Below, piece after piece: positions 30,906 to 41,019 of a stretch of 64,000 nucleotides of DNA. The translations under genes and the position numbers were made by a program. Under the pieces are notes generated by a model, which was not told the origin of the DNA, searched no databases, and saw nothing but the letters and a program-made list of their open reading frames with translations. This DNA comes from Protopterus annectens (Eukaryota > Chordata > Ceratodontiformes > Protopteridae). Positions within the stretch are counted from its first letter, which is position 1. Every line of letters begins with the position of its first letter. The stretch is from positions 1,869,951,057-1,870,015,056 of the forward strand of contig NC_056729.1 in the NCBI RefSeq assembly GCF_019279795.1, read 5' to 3'.

Positions 30906-33159
30906 GCATGTGAGTGCACTATCTGAACACAATTTATGTTTGGTTAATTTATCTCATTTGACTGTGAATGATGCTATGAGATCTGTGTTATTTAAAGGTT
31001 GTAAGTTTGTGCCAACTTTTTTTCCCTCTCTTGGTGATATGTATTTCGAACTAAAAAGGTTCGTGAGGAAACTATATTTAAAAGTGTTTTTTCATAATGA
31101 CAAGGCTGGGAATACTAATGATAAAGTAAGTGATGATTCTGAATGTGATGATATTGAGGATGATGATGAATTATTAAATCTGTCTATCTATGATTATGAA
31201 AATGCTGACTTGCCTTCTGAAGATGAAAATATGTCTGGTGAGAATAAGGGTGATATTTTTTTCACAGGATATGGGAGAATGCCAATACCATATTTAGCAT
31301 CTGACAGTAAATTCACACCTAATATAAAAGTACCTGCCATTTCTACCTTTTTCAAAATAATATTTAAAGAAATGACATTAATAATGGATAGTCTTAAGAA
31401 AAGTTCTAAACATTACAATTTAAACAAAGATGAATGGATGACCTTGAAGCATATGAAAAAAATAAAAAAGGAATTTATTTTTAAATGTGCAGACAAAGGT
31501 GGCAATTGGGTTATTTTAAGCAAATCAGATTATTGTGAAATGATTTATGATTTGTTAAAAAATGAAGATGAGTACTTGTGTTTGAACATGGACCCCATCA
31601 CAGAATTTAACACTGAATTATTGAATTTATTGGAAAGAGGGGAACGTCTTGGTTTTTTTAGCCAGAGTGATGTGGGGAAATTGTTCATTAAAAAACCTAT
31701 GACACCCGCATTCTATGCCTTACCAAAAGTGCACAAAAGTTTAGTAAAGCCGCCTGGCAGGCCTATAGTGTCAGGAAGAGGCTCTTTTCTTAGTAATGTT
31801 AACATTTTCTTGGATTTCCATTTAAAAGGCCACCTATCGAAAGTTACAGCTCACATCTCAAATACTCAGGACCTATTGAATAAACTTTCTCATGTTAAAT
31901 GGAACAACAGTTATTACTGGGTAACTATAGATGTGAAGTTATTATATACCAACATTAACAAAAGATGGGGGCTTGAAGCTGTTCAGGATATGTTGGGAGA
32001 CGGACCTAGAACTACCTTTTTGATACAAATGTTGGAATTTTGTCTCTCTCACAATTATTTTTGTTTTAACAATGATTTTTTTCTTCAATTAAAGGGAACG
32101 GCTATGGGGGCTGCTTTTGCGCCCTCATATGCCATCATGTATATGGGATTTTTTGAGAAGTTGTATATTTATTCAACTTCTTTTTACCAAAAAAATGTAG
32201 TGATTTATAAGCGATTTATTGATGACCTTCTACTGATATGTAGTGGTGATATTAGTGAATTTCTGGAATTTTTTGAGGAATTAAATAATAATGATCATGG
32301 TTTGACCTTCTCTTGTGAATACAATAGGGACAAGATTAACTTTCTAGATATAACATTATTTCATGAATATGAAAGTATAGGGTGTAGACCTTTCAGGAGA
32401 GAGACTTCTGTAAACATGTTTCTACATGCAGAGAGCATGCACCCTGAACATTTGATATGGTCACTACCTTTTGGTGAATTCCAAAGAATTTTTGACCATA
32501 CCAGTGATGAAAATGAGAGATATAATGAGTTAAATAATGTTGAATCAAGATTAATTAAGAGGGGTTATAATAAAGACCATTTATTAATATGTAAGAATAA
32601 AATATTAGGTGTTATGGACCACACAGAATATCGGAAATATGAAGGTAGACAGGATAGACAAAATTCTTTAGTATTTAAGATGAGAGAAATAAATAATGAT
32701 GAAGTTAAGGCTAATGAGGCTAAACTATTTTTTGTTACAAAATATTCTCCTCTATCGAAAGATTTAAGCAAAATTGTGAGGAAATACTGGTATTTAATAC
32801 ATGAGGATGAGAATATAGGTCATTTGTTTCCCAAACATATAACTTTTTCTTATAAGAAAGGGAAAAATTTGAAGGAGTTATTAAATTATAACTTCTTTAA
32901 AAGAGGTGATGATGAAAGGGGGAATGTTCCAGTAGGTACATATTCGTGTGGCTACTGTAGTGTTTGTGGAAGAGTCAGTAATATGACTAATATTAATGGT
33001 GTGACATTCTCTGCAAGATATCGCTTCAATTGTAAATCAGTAGGAGTGGTATACATTCTGGGCTGCTCTTGTACCAATATTTGGTACATAGGGCAAACCA
33101 AAAGAATGGTTCGTGTTCGTATCCTAGAACATTTAAAAGACATTAGAAACCAAAATTAA
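30802..33159 (+). CDS. PLE reverse transcriptase with truncated GIY-YIG endonuclease
   Basis: 785 codons from the first in-frame ATG. An ATG at 30871 is another candidate, and family-like sequence starts near residue 40. The N-terminal part has LFKGCKFVPTFF and LKRFVRKLYLK (PLE N-terminal signature), then an acidic linker (about residues 100-150). The RT follows: FIFKCADKGGNWVILSK, FYALPKVHKSLVKPPGRPIV, VTIDVKLLYTNI, LQLKGTAMGAAFAPSYA and YKRFIDDLLLI, with catalytic D474-D475. Near residue 713 is a Cys-rich knuckle (SCGYCSVCGR), then GVVYILGCSC and WYIGQTKR with the R-x3-EHL helix. A TAA at 33157-33159 removes the last roughly 65 residues. RT should polymerise at the target nicked by the endonuclease. 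Confidence 0.9.
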   Translation: MTLLLMFLPLMVPFRPINLVEEEMGERVETALRSEHVSALSEHNLCLVNLSHLTVNDAMRSVLFKGCKFVPTFFPSLGDMYFELKRFVRKLYLKVFFHNDKAGNTNDKVSDDSECDDIEDDDELLNLSIYDYENADLPSEDENMSGENKGDIFFTGYGRMPIPYLASDSKFTPNIKVPAISTFFKIIFKEMTLIMDSLKKSSKHYNLNKDEWMTLKHMKKIKKEFIFKCADKGGNWVILSKSDYCEMIYDLLKNEDEYLCLNMDPITEFNTELLNLLERGERLGFFSQSDVGKLFIKKPMTPAFYALPKVHKSLVKPPGRPIVSGRGSFLSNVNIFLDFHLKGHLSKVTAHISNTQDLLNKLSHVKWNNSYYWVTIDVKLLYTNINKRWGLEAVQDMLGDGPRTTFLIQMLEFCLSHNYFCFNNDFFLQLKGTAMGAAFAPSYAIMYMGFFEKLYIYSTSFYQKNVVIYKRFIDDLLLICSGDISEFLEFFEELNNNDHGLTFSCEYNRDKINFLDITLFHEYESIGCRPFRRETSVNMFLHAESMHPEHLIWSLPFGEFQRIFDHTSDENERYNELNNVESRLIKRGYNKDHLLICKNKILGVMDHTEYRKYEGRQDRQNSLVFKMREINNDEVKANEAKLFFVTKYSPLSKDLSKIVRKYWYLIHEDENIGHLFPKHITFSYKKGKNLKELLNYNFFKRGDDERGNVPVGTYSCGYCSVCGRVSNMTNINGVTFSARYRFNCKSVGVVYILGCSCTNIWYIGQTKRMVRVRILEHLKDIRNQN

Positions 33160-33786
33160 ACTAGTCCTGTGGCCAAGCATTTTTTGGAAAAACACAATGG
33201 TCACCCTGATAGTTTGAAATTTTGTGTTTTAGGTAAACCATTTTGTTCTGAAAGTGGGGGAATTTTTATTCAAAAATTACTTGAACTAGAAACTAGGATG
33301 ATTTTGAAATTCAATACATTAAAACCTTATGGATTAAATTTAGAATTAAGTATTTAATGAATAAAATTAAAATTAATATAATGGACAGTATTATGAGATA
33401 GATACTATTATTAGCAATTTTGTTAATTTTTGTGTTTAGGTTATGATTGTTGATTATTGTCTGATATTATTATTATTCTGTATTTCATATCAACAATCAT
33501 GTGCACTTGAATGTATAACCTGAAGGCATTTTAGAAAAACATTTTTATATATAAAACATACTGTGTGGTTTCTTTAATACTTGATTGATGAATTAATGAA
33601 TTAGTTAATAGAATAATTAGTGCTAATCAACATGATTTTTATGTATAAATACTGTTGGTAGCACATTGTATTTATGATCCTTTGAAGGCGAAAGGCCGAG
33701 GTACCAGATCGTAATAAAGAAGAATTACTGGTTTCGGTGTTGGTTTGGTTTTGTGAACAGTTGACTGCTGCTATATTTCGTGAGTG
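33150..33786 (+). repeat. PLE right pseudo-LTR
   Basis: A direct repeat of 29406-30040. It includes the downstream in-frame part of the endonuclease frame (33160-33357, ending LKPYGLNLELSI), the 3' untranslated region, the GAAGGCGAAAGGCC hairpin (33683-33697) and the leader ending CGTGAGTG. The TSD follows after three more bases. Confidence 0.92.
33160..33357 (+). pseudogene. C-terminal end of the PLE endonuclease beyond the stop
   Basis: The same frame as the RT ORF continues for 65 codons after the TAA, with SPVAKHFLEKHNGHPDSLKF, GGIFIQKLLELETRMILKF and the C-terminal PYGLNLELSI. This corresponds to the conserved C-terminal helix region of the GIY-YIG module (E-xx-MI-kf-tl-P-GLN). So the stop is a point defect, not the natural end. 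Confidence 0.85.
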
Positions 33787-33789
33787 ATT

Positions 33790-33804
33790 TAAGAACACCT
33801 TTAA
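33790..33804 (+). repeat. Target-site duplication, right
   Basis: An exact copy of 29391-29405 (TAAGAACACCTTTAA). Confidence 0.9.
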
Positions 33805-33959
33805 ATATGATCTTTAAACAAAGGCATGCACCTTGTACAACTATAATATGGCCTACCCCCATTTTCCACTGCCTTACAAAAAACATTAACACCTTACAAT
33901 CTCGTTGTTATAAAATCTACAGTTTCTTTGTTGACTCCCCCTTGGCATGAACATCACTA

Positions 33960-35425
33960 CAGCACCTATGAAAAGGCAATTTGACTAATAATTCAAGGCA
34001 GAACCAATCTTCTTCTTCTTGGCTCCATTCTCTTCAAACTCCTATACCAAGACAACCCCACCCAACCATGAGACTAACTATATCCAACCCACACTACAAC
34101 CTGAGAAGCTCATTCACTTATTGCCCTATTCCTTTAACATCATCCAATAAACTTCATTTCACAGACCATAGCTTGTCTCTTCTTGCCCCTAAACCATGGC
34201 ATGCAGTGTCATCTCATCTTACTGATGTCAGAGGCTACAAAGAGTTCAGACATCAGTTTAGACAATACCTAACTGAAAAATATAAGTGCAGATGTCAAAA
34301 GACAGGCCGTATCACCTAACCCCATGGTTTCACTATTACAGTCATTTCAGAAAACCTTGGCTGCTTAATCTCCTAAAGCATTCAACATATCAACACACAA
34401 CTACTACTCCCCCATCTGCCCTATCCATTCCCTCCCACATTTCTAATATCCACACCCACTGCCCCCCATCTGCCCTATCCATTCCCTCCCATATATCTAA
34501 TATCCAGACCCACTGCCCCCCATCTACCCTATCCATTCCCTCCCATGTATCTAATATCCACACCTACTGTCCCCTTATCTGCCCTATCCATTCCCTCCCA
34601 TAATATATAATATCCACACCCATTGCTCCCCATCTGCCCAATCCATTCCCACCCATATGTCTAATATCCACACCCACTACCACCATCTGCCCTATTCATT
34701 CCCTCCCATGTATCTAATATCCACACCCACTGCCCCCATCTGCCCTATCCATTCCCTCCCATATATCTAATATCCCAACCCACTGCTCCCCCAGCTGCCC
34801 TATCCATTCCCTCCCATGTATCTAATATCCACACCAACTGCACCCCCATCTGCCCTATCCATTCCCTCACATATATCTAATATCCACACCTACTGCTCCC
34901 CATATGCCCTATCCCTTCCCTCCCATATATCTAATATCCACACCCACTGCCCCCCATCTGCCCTATCCATTCCCTCCCATGTATCTAATATCCACACCCA
35001 CTGCTCCCCAATCTGCCTTATCCATTCCCTCCCATGTATCTAAATATCCACTTCTCCTTTTATTAACTCTGCCATTGTAACCCTTAGCAGCGTACAACTT
35101 CTGCTCTCTTTACTGCTAAAATTGTCCTTCATACTTGTACATGCTATGCCCGTTCTTTTGGCTGGACCACATTTACCCACCTATAACACTTGTGTTATGT
35201 ATTATGTACTCCAGATTCTACTTCTTTATAATCCTTCCTATAAACATGTGTATACTGTATTTTTACATTTATGTTATATTACTATACTATATACTTTAGT
35301 TTTACCTTTAATCTTACTTTTACCTTTTTTACTATGTATGTATGTAACCCAGACTGAGCCTGCAAATGGACATGTCTGGTCAGTGCTGTACTCCTGTAAA
35401 TAAAAATAAATAAATAAATAAATAT
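33960..35425 (+). mobile_element. L2-like LINE 3' fragment with its own minisatellite
   Basis: 33981-34319 encodes the C-terminal end of the L2-like protein (NKLHFTDHSLSLLAPKPWHA then FRHQFRQYLTEKYKC), equivalent to the K-WNtlP and F-k-Lk-hL region in other copies. It is followed by a stop, a 54-56-bp minisatellite (34405-35045), 3' untranslated sequence and a tail with CTGAGCCTGCAAATGGACAT ending in (AAAT)n at 35400-35425. Confidence 0.75.
34405..35045. repeat. 54-56-bp C-rich minisatellite, about 12 units
   Basis: Units carry CATCTGCCCTATCCATTCCC and CTAATATCCACACCCACTGC. Small indels vary the length. The array lies just after the LINE stop codon, the same relative position as the unrelated 60-bp array of the copy at 3238-11850. 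The open frames through it are repeat translations. Confidence 0.92.
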
Positions 35426-36660
35426 GTACAGCTGCCATCACTAAAGATTTTTGTCTTACCTCATCTGAGTCCTCTTTAACCACTATATCCAGCTTTTCTT
35501 TACAGCCAGTCAATTACTGAGTTAACTTTAACCTGGTACACCTCAAAAAATTACTCAGGAAGCTTTAACAGCCGCAGAAACATGGCTTCATCTCTCGTAA
35601 CTGATGCTCAACCCAAAAAAAGACCAAACGATTATTTTTTTTTCCAAATTCATCTCTCATGAAAAAAACAATATTTAAAAGTCATCTCTCTTGATAAGAC
35701 AACCGTTGAAGTCACTTCTCAAAGCAAACTATTGGGAGTGATAATGGATGATAATCTTACATTCGACCTGCATATACAAAATTGCATAGGATAAACTCAT
35801 CAAAAACTAGGGATGCTTTATAGAGCCAAAACCTTTCTCAAAGATACAAATACAACTACATTTGCCACTACTTATCTCCTCCTCCTCTTCGTTATAGTGC
35901 TCTCATCCTTACTAACCTCCAGGCTTCACAAACGTTAAAGGTTGAACAGAGCTATAACAAAGTTGCTAAATCTGCAGCACATACCCCTTTCAGAACCCAC
36001 CACTGTATAGCACTGAAAAGTCCAAATTGGTTAGAACTATCACATCAACTAACATACACACAACTTTTTACCATCTATAAAATTATCCAGCATCTATCTG
36101 CCTATCCAGCACTAAAAACATTCTATACAACTATATTCCCAGTTGGTTACTGCAATCCAGTGACCAAAATCTGTCTACAAATCTAGCAAATCTGCTGGGC
36201 ATGGTCTGTACTGGTACAAGGCCTTTAAGGCCCAGAACTCCTTACCTGTGTCCATCAGTACTATACCCTCTTTCCCATCTTTCAAAATGACTCTGAAAGA
36301 TTTCCTAGCTAAAATCTGGCTCTGTTCTTGCTGAAAACCAGGTTAAACTATATCCTTAAATGTAAACAAGTACCTATTTATTCCTTATACCTCTTCACTC
36401 TCCCTTCTTCACTTATTTCCTTACTTCTATCAAACTCTGTTCCCTGACTTTCTCTTTAAATATACTATAAGCCTGTTTTTCCCTCACTTCATATTGCATT
36501 TCCTATTTGCATTAGACTAATATATCTTTAATTTCTCTACAAGCTTTCTAAAATTTCTCTAAATATTAAATGATTGTCATATACCGTGTACCACTTCTTA
36601 ACCAATGTGTTTTATTATGTCTAATTTTTTATAATTATTTAAACTGCAGAGGTTTTTGTT
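35426..36660 (+). pseudogene. L2-like LINE RT C-terminal fragment
   Basis: From about 35690 broken frames read SHLSVHIQNCIG, QKLGMLYRAKTFLKD, TYLLLLF, then HYHI-type LNWLELS sequence near 36025, matching the L2-like C-terminal half. The 3' untranslated region runs to a V-SINE insertion at about 36670, and the tail resumes at 36938. Confidence 0.7.
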
Positions 36661-36669
36661 TTATTTTTG

Positions 36670-36935
36670 AAAACTGTATTTATTATTTTTATTTAACGTT
36701 TGATTACTAGGAAAGGCCGACTGGGACAGAGTCCATTTTCAGTCAAGGCCCGGGGGGACGTGCTCCAGACACATGTCTTTGGAATGCAGGAGGGGAGGAA
36801 ACAGGAGCAACTAGAGGAAACTAGGTGAATGCTTAGAGGAAATGCAGGCTCTGCACAGAAGGTACACCAGCCAAAAAAAGAACCAGAGAGCCTCTTACTG
36901 TGACTAACAATGCTAACCGCTGTACCAATCTGTTT
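36670..36935 (-). mobile_element. V-SINE-type SINE inserted in an L2-like 3' end (copy 2)
   Basis: On the minus strand there is a diverged tRNA-like head (TGGTACAGCGGTTAGCATTG), a diverged central domain (TTTCCTCTAGTTGCTCCTG), ATGTGTCTGGAGCACGTCC, and the L2-like tail. It interrupts an L2-like LINE: the LINE 3' region ends near 36660 and its tail continues at 36938-37035. Confidence 0.75.
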
Positions 36936-36937
36936 GG

Positions 36938-37035
36938 AGATTTCCTCCCCAGGCCTCCACTGAAAATGGTCTTCTACCCAGTCAGACTCTCTCAGTAATT
37001 ATGGGTCAATCAATAAATAAATAAATAAACAAACC
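36938..37035 (+). mobile_element. L2-like LINE tail
   Basis: CTCCCCAGGCCTCCACTGAAAA followed by CAGTCAGACTCTCTCAGTAA and an (AAAT)n run at 37011-37035. It completes the fragment begun at 35426. Confidence 0.7.
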
Positions 37036-37039
37036 TTAT

Positions 37040-38640
37040 TTTCCTTTTGCCAACAGTCTTCTTAATGATTTTTTAAAGATGGCTGCTGACTCCATTTATT
37101 ACTCAGTCTCAATACTTATAAACCATTTTATGGGAGAAGATTATGTTCTTTCCCTCTGGAAAAAGTTTATCATTCCTCTCCATAAAGATGGCAACCCCAC
37201 TGAAATATCAAACTTTAGGACTATTGTTATACTATCTGCCCTTTCCAAAAGTTTAGTGAAATGTGTACACAAATAAAGTCTTCATCATCTACTACAGGAA
37301 TAACTTCTTACCTGCACTCAGCATGGATATAGACCTGCACATAGTACTAACACTGCCCTTTTATCATTTACAGACACTCTCAATAAAGCCAGGGATAAAG
37401 GTATATTTTTCTCATCATTATTTCTTGATTTATCAAAAGCTTTTGACACAGTTTCATATAGTAACCTGTTGTCATGACTATCCACTCATGGCTCTTCTAA
37501 CTCTGCTCCACAATGGTTTATCAGTTATTTATCTGATAGATATCAGTCTGTTAAACAGAAGTCAACCCTCTCTCTTTATCAACTTGGGGGCATAGTAGAA
37601 CAGGGTTCAGTCCTTGCCCCATGCCTTTTCAAAATCTTTATTAACAATCTTCATAGTTCCTCTAAACAAGCAAGCAATTCCACCGTCATCTGCTACTATG
37701 AGTATCCTACTTTACTGCAAATAACACAATATATCTTTGCTTGCAAAGACAGTTGGCTTACTAACAATCAACTCCTATTAGTTCCAAGAAAACCAACCTT
37801 CTACTATTCTTTCCTAAACAAGATACCCTCGGCAAAAACAACTTTAAAATTCCGTCATTGAACAACACTCTAATTGAAGTTGTCCCTCATACCAAACTAC
37901 TTGGGGTCATAATAGAAGATAAGCTCAAGTTTAATTCACATATTAATAACACAATAAAAAGACTCACCAAAAACTAGGAATGTATAAAACTAAGAAATTC
38001 AAAACTAGCTTCACTAAAATAACTCGTCCCACCACATATGTTCTATCTTCCTTTCTCCATGATTCTCCATTTCTGATAAATCTTCAGTCATCTCTCAGAA
38101 CTAAACCTGAAAAGACTTACAATAAAGTAGCTAAATTTGCAGCTGTTCAACTTCACAGCTCTCATCACTGCTCTGCACTAAAACATCTAAACTGGCTTAA
38201 ACTTTCCCATCATCTAATTTATGCTCAGTTGCTACTAATGCACTGAATAATGTATAATCCCTCCACTTCCCCAGCTATCACTTCCCTTCTAAACCTCAAA
38301 GTTCAGTTCTACTTAGTCTGTATTCCAACTGTGTAGCCAAAACCTGAAACAGCATTCCTACATCCATGTGGTCATTACCTCCTCTGCACATTTAAGTCTC
38401 TCCTAAGTGAGCATCTCTTAACTTTTGGCTCTGCTGTTGCTCTGCACCAATTTAACATTTTATTAACTCAGCATTCTTGCATTGAGAAGCCTACCTTATC
38501 TATGTCTAGTTTTTTTCCGCACAGGACCCTTGGCCCTTTTCTTTTAACCACCTGGTTTCCATATTTCTCACACATCTTCTACTTTAAACTCTTTTTTACT
38601 TGCTTCTATCATGTAACCTCCTGTAACCATAAATATCATT
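37040..38640 (+). pseudogene. L2-like LINE reverse transcriptase fragment
   Basis: Motifs in order are LWKKFIIPLHKDGNPTEISNFR (37160), QHGYRPAHSTNTALLSF (37318), SLFLDLSKAFDTVSY (37420; first catalytic Asp box intact), FISYLSDRYQ, SVLAPCLFKIFINNL (37600), then a degraded YADD region (VICYYEYPT). The C-terminal part follows with RPTTY, FINLQSSLR and LNWLKLSHHLIYAQLL (38190). Several stops and shifts make it inactive. Confidence 0.85.
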
Positions 38641-38663
38641 GCAATATCAAACCTAAAATTACT

Positions 38664-38930
38664 TTGGGTGGTGCAGTGGTGCAGTGGTTAGTATTGTTGC
38701 CTCACAGCAAGTTCTCTGGTTTGATTCTCAACTGGGGTGCCTTCTGTGGAGATTCTGCATGTCTTCCTTGCATTTGTGTGGGTTTCCTCCAGGTGCACTG
38801 GTTTTCTCTCACATTCCAAAGACATGCATCTGGAGCGTTTCTCACTGGGAGGCTGGGCCTCTGCTAAAAATGGGCTCTGTTCCAGTTGGACTTTCCTGGT
38901 AAACAAATGTCAAATAAAGTACATGTAGTA
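38664..38930 (+). mobile_element. V-SINE-type SINE (copy 3)
   Basis: The head is GGTGCAGTGGTTAGTATTGTTGC with B box GGTTTGATTCTC. The central domain is TGCATGTCTTCCTTGC and GTTTCCTCCAGGTGCACTGG, followed by CATGCATCTGGAGCG and the tail with GGCCTCTGCTAAAAATGG and TCCTGGTAAACAAATG. It lies in the 3' region of the L2-like copy (37040-39135). Reverse-frame peptides are artefacts. Confidence 0.85.
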
Positions 38931-38989
38931 TTGTACAAATTCTTGACATGCTGAATGTCTTACATTTTTACCGTACCATTGTATTGTTC

Positions 38990-39135
38990 TATGAGTAAGT
39001 GCATTGATGGTTATATTGTATTAATTAATCAATCTGCTATGTATTTTGAGCAGTTTTTCCGCCCAGAGTTCCTGGTACTAGTACCAAGGTGGACTTTCAC
39101 AGTAAATTAATGTGAAATAAATAAATAAACAAACA
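38990..39135 (+). mobile_element. L2-like LINE 3' tail
   Basis: A diverged tail (TTTTTCCGCCCAGAGTTCC then TGGACTTTCACAGTAAATTA) ends in (AAAT)n at 39114-39135. It closes the LINE that contains the V-SINE. Confidence 0.6.
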
Positions 39136-39689
39136 AAATGGGGTGCCAGTAAGCAAGATGAAAACTGTGTCAGTAACATGGGTTATTCTTGGGAAGTCTG
39201 TTCTCATTATAAATCAGGAAAACACTTCTGGATCACAAGGTGTCCAAATCAAAGCTTCAACAAAAAACAGAACAAAATGAAGCAGCCAAACTGGATTGAA
39301 ATTTTCTTTACTAGATTCTTCTGGCTTCGCCTTCATGGAATAACAATGTTATGCATAAACCAGTATAAATACACAAATCAGCAATCAACACTCAATTAAA
39401 CAATTAATCAATAATATATAAAATATATATTACAATAAAGAAAAACGAAAGAAATACATATAAATATAATATTTTATATAAATAGTTATATTAATAGTTA
39501 TACATCTAAATAAAATAGAGTTTGGGAAATAAGTTCCATTATTAAGATTATTCATTCAATAATTTTTCAAAATTTTTTTTAAATTTTATTATTTTTCCTC
39601 ATTCCTAATTTTATTATTAATTTAGATGACCATAAAATCAATGGGGTTGCATATCATCATCAGATGATTTTTGATTGTAGTGGGTGGGG

Positions 39690-40002
39690 GGGTATATTTA
39701 TTGGGTGCAGTAGTTGTAAAGAAGTATAATGGTATATAGGAAGCGAAGAGTCAAAAGCAAAGAAAGAACAATTTTGGACATTAGAATTAGGAATAGTAGT
39801 ATTGACAGTGTGCAAAAGTCAGGTTTCAATTTTCATCACAATGGAGATCAAACTTTTGAGTTTGAGTTTAGTGTGGCAAGACAAGTGGGAATGGGGAAAA
39901 ATAATAAAATTTTTCAAACTAAATTATTGAATATGATGTCTAAATTTATTATTAGCAATTATGTAAACTCTCTATTAGATGTGCTGATGAATTTAGATGT
40001 AT
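39690..40002 (+). pseudogene. PLE endonuclease C-terminal fragment
   Basis: Across frames it reads GCSSCKE, then YIGSEESK (a GIY-YIG second half), then FNFHHNGDQTFEFEF, then QTKLLNMMSKFIISNYVNS, ending LDVLMNLDV. The order and spacing follow the C-terminus of the element at 33100-33357 (AKHFLEKHNGH, QKLLELETRMILKFNTL). No RT is present. Confidence 0.7.
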
Positions 40003-40301
40003 AACTGGCTATTATGAAATATTATTAGGTTATAAGCATTTTTATATGTATTTTTAAATGTAATATATTTATATACAATTGATTAATTGTTTAATTGATG
40101 GAATCTATCCTTATTGTAATTGTGGAACTCTATTTCCCAATCCATGAGATTTAGATGTATAACTATTAATATGAGAGTATTCAGGATTATAAGTATAACA
40201 CTGTATGTATTGCTTTAAAATGTGATTATATTATGTTACAATTGATTAATTGTTTATATATTATGATTGATTAAGTAGATTGTTGATTTATACTGGTTTA
40301 A

Positions 40302-40735
40302 CTTACCTCATGTTATTCCATGGTTGATGGAAATGCAGCAGTACAGACCTTAGTAAAGAAAATTTGTGATAGTTTGGCTGCTTGTAGCATGTCTGTTTTT
40401 GTTGAGAAAGTATTTGAGATTCTGATAGTTGCCTGGAATTTTACTCCTTAGATTATGATGTGTTGATGGTAATGCAGGCATTATGATGCTGATGGTTTGT
40501 GTAATGCAGCAGTACTTACCTCATATTATGATGTGTTGATGGTTTGTGTAATGCAGCAGTACTTACCTCATATTATGATGTGTTGATGGTTTGTGTAATG
40601 CAGCAGTACTTACCTCATATTATGATGTGTTGATGGTAATGCAGGTACCCTGGAGATTCTGATAGTTGCCGCGGATAACTTACCTCATATTATGATGTGT
40701 TGATGGTTTGTGTAATGTAGCAGTAGTTTCTTGCT
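40302..40735. repeat. 47-bp tandem repeat in a PLE 3' region
   Basis: A unit starting CTTACCTCATATTATGATGT repeats at 40515, 40562 and 40609 with exact 47-bp spacing. Diverged units lie at about 40305 and 40440 and after 40677. Each has TGTTGATGGTTTGTGTAATG or a shortened form. Confidence 0.85.
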
Positions 40736-40739
40736 ACAA

Positions 40740-41015
40740 AACATGTTATGAATTCAGTTCTCTGGGAAAAGATAAGGCACTCAAAAAAGGTAGGACAAGT
40801 TTGTAGAAATAAGGGTTATGAAGGATATTAGTTAGGGTACAATAGTGCATGGGTCCTCTGCAAAAACAGGAAATGTGGGCCCAATGTACGTTGTATGTCA
40901 AATAGACAGAGAGCCCATCAAGAAAAGAAGGGTGTGAGAGGCATTTCAGGCAAGCTACAAGCAATATAGAAATAATAGTCATAGATAATAATAACAATTA
41001 TACCCAGATGGTAAC
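40740..41015. other. Unassigned
   Basis: A minus-strand frame of 83 residues (40997-40746) has no family signature. Nothing else is seen. Confidence 0.35.
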
Positions 41016-41019
41016 TATA

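Larger units (their letters stand above)
29406..33789 (+). mobile_element. Nearly complete Penelope-like element with pseudo-LTRs
   Basis: The element is about 4.38 kb and is flanked by an exact 15-bp target duplication. It has two direct pseudo-LTRs (29406-30040 and 33150-33786), an upstream frame (30084-30905) and an RT plus GIY-YIG frame (to 33159, or to 33357 beyond a stop). The left pseudo-LTR includes the end of the endonuclease frame and the 3' untranslated region of an upstream unit, which is the partial tandem layout known for Penelope-like elements. The two repeats differ at roughly 25-30 positions by eye. Apart from the stop, the main frame is intact over 785 codons. Confidence 0.93.
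39215..40735 (+). mobile_element. Penelope-like element, second head-to-head copy
   Basis: An inverted copy of the element's 3' region (about 39215-39540) precedes a short coding C-terminus (39690-40002) and its 3' region (40003-40735). The reverse complement of the left arm matches 40125 to about 40440: TTTAGATGTATAACTATTAATAT, GATTAATTGTTTA, TTTATACTGGTTTA and AGTAAAGAAAATTT. The left arm also carries GAAGGCGAAGCC, like the hairpin of the 29406-33789 element. Confidence 0.75.

Noticed and set aside
40302..40735. A separate satellite element
   Set aside because: It is continuous with the 3' region of the PLE fragment at 39215-40735, and its words also occur in the inverted arm region, so I treat it as part of that element.
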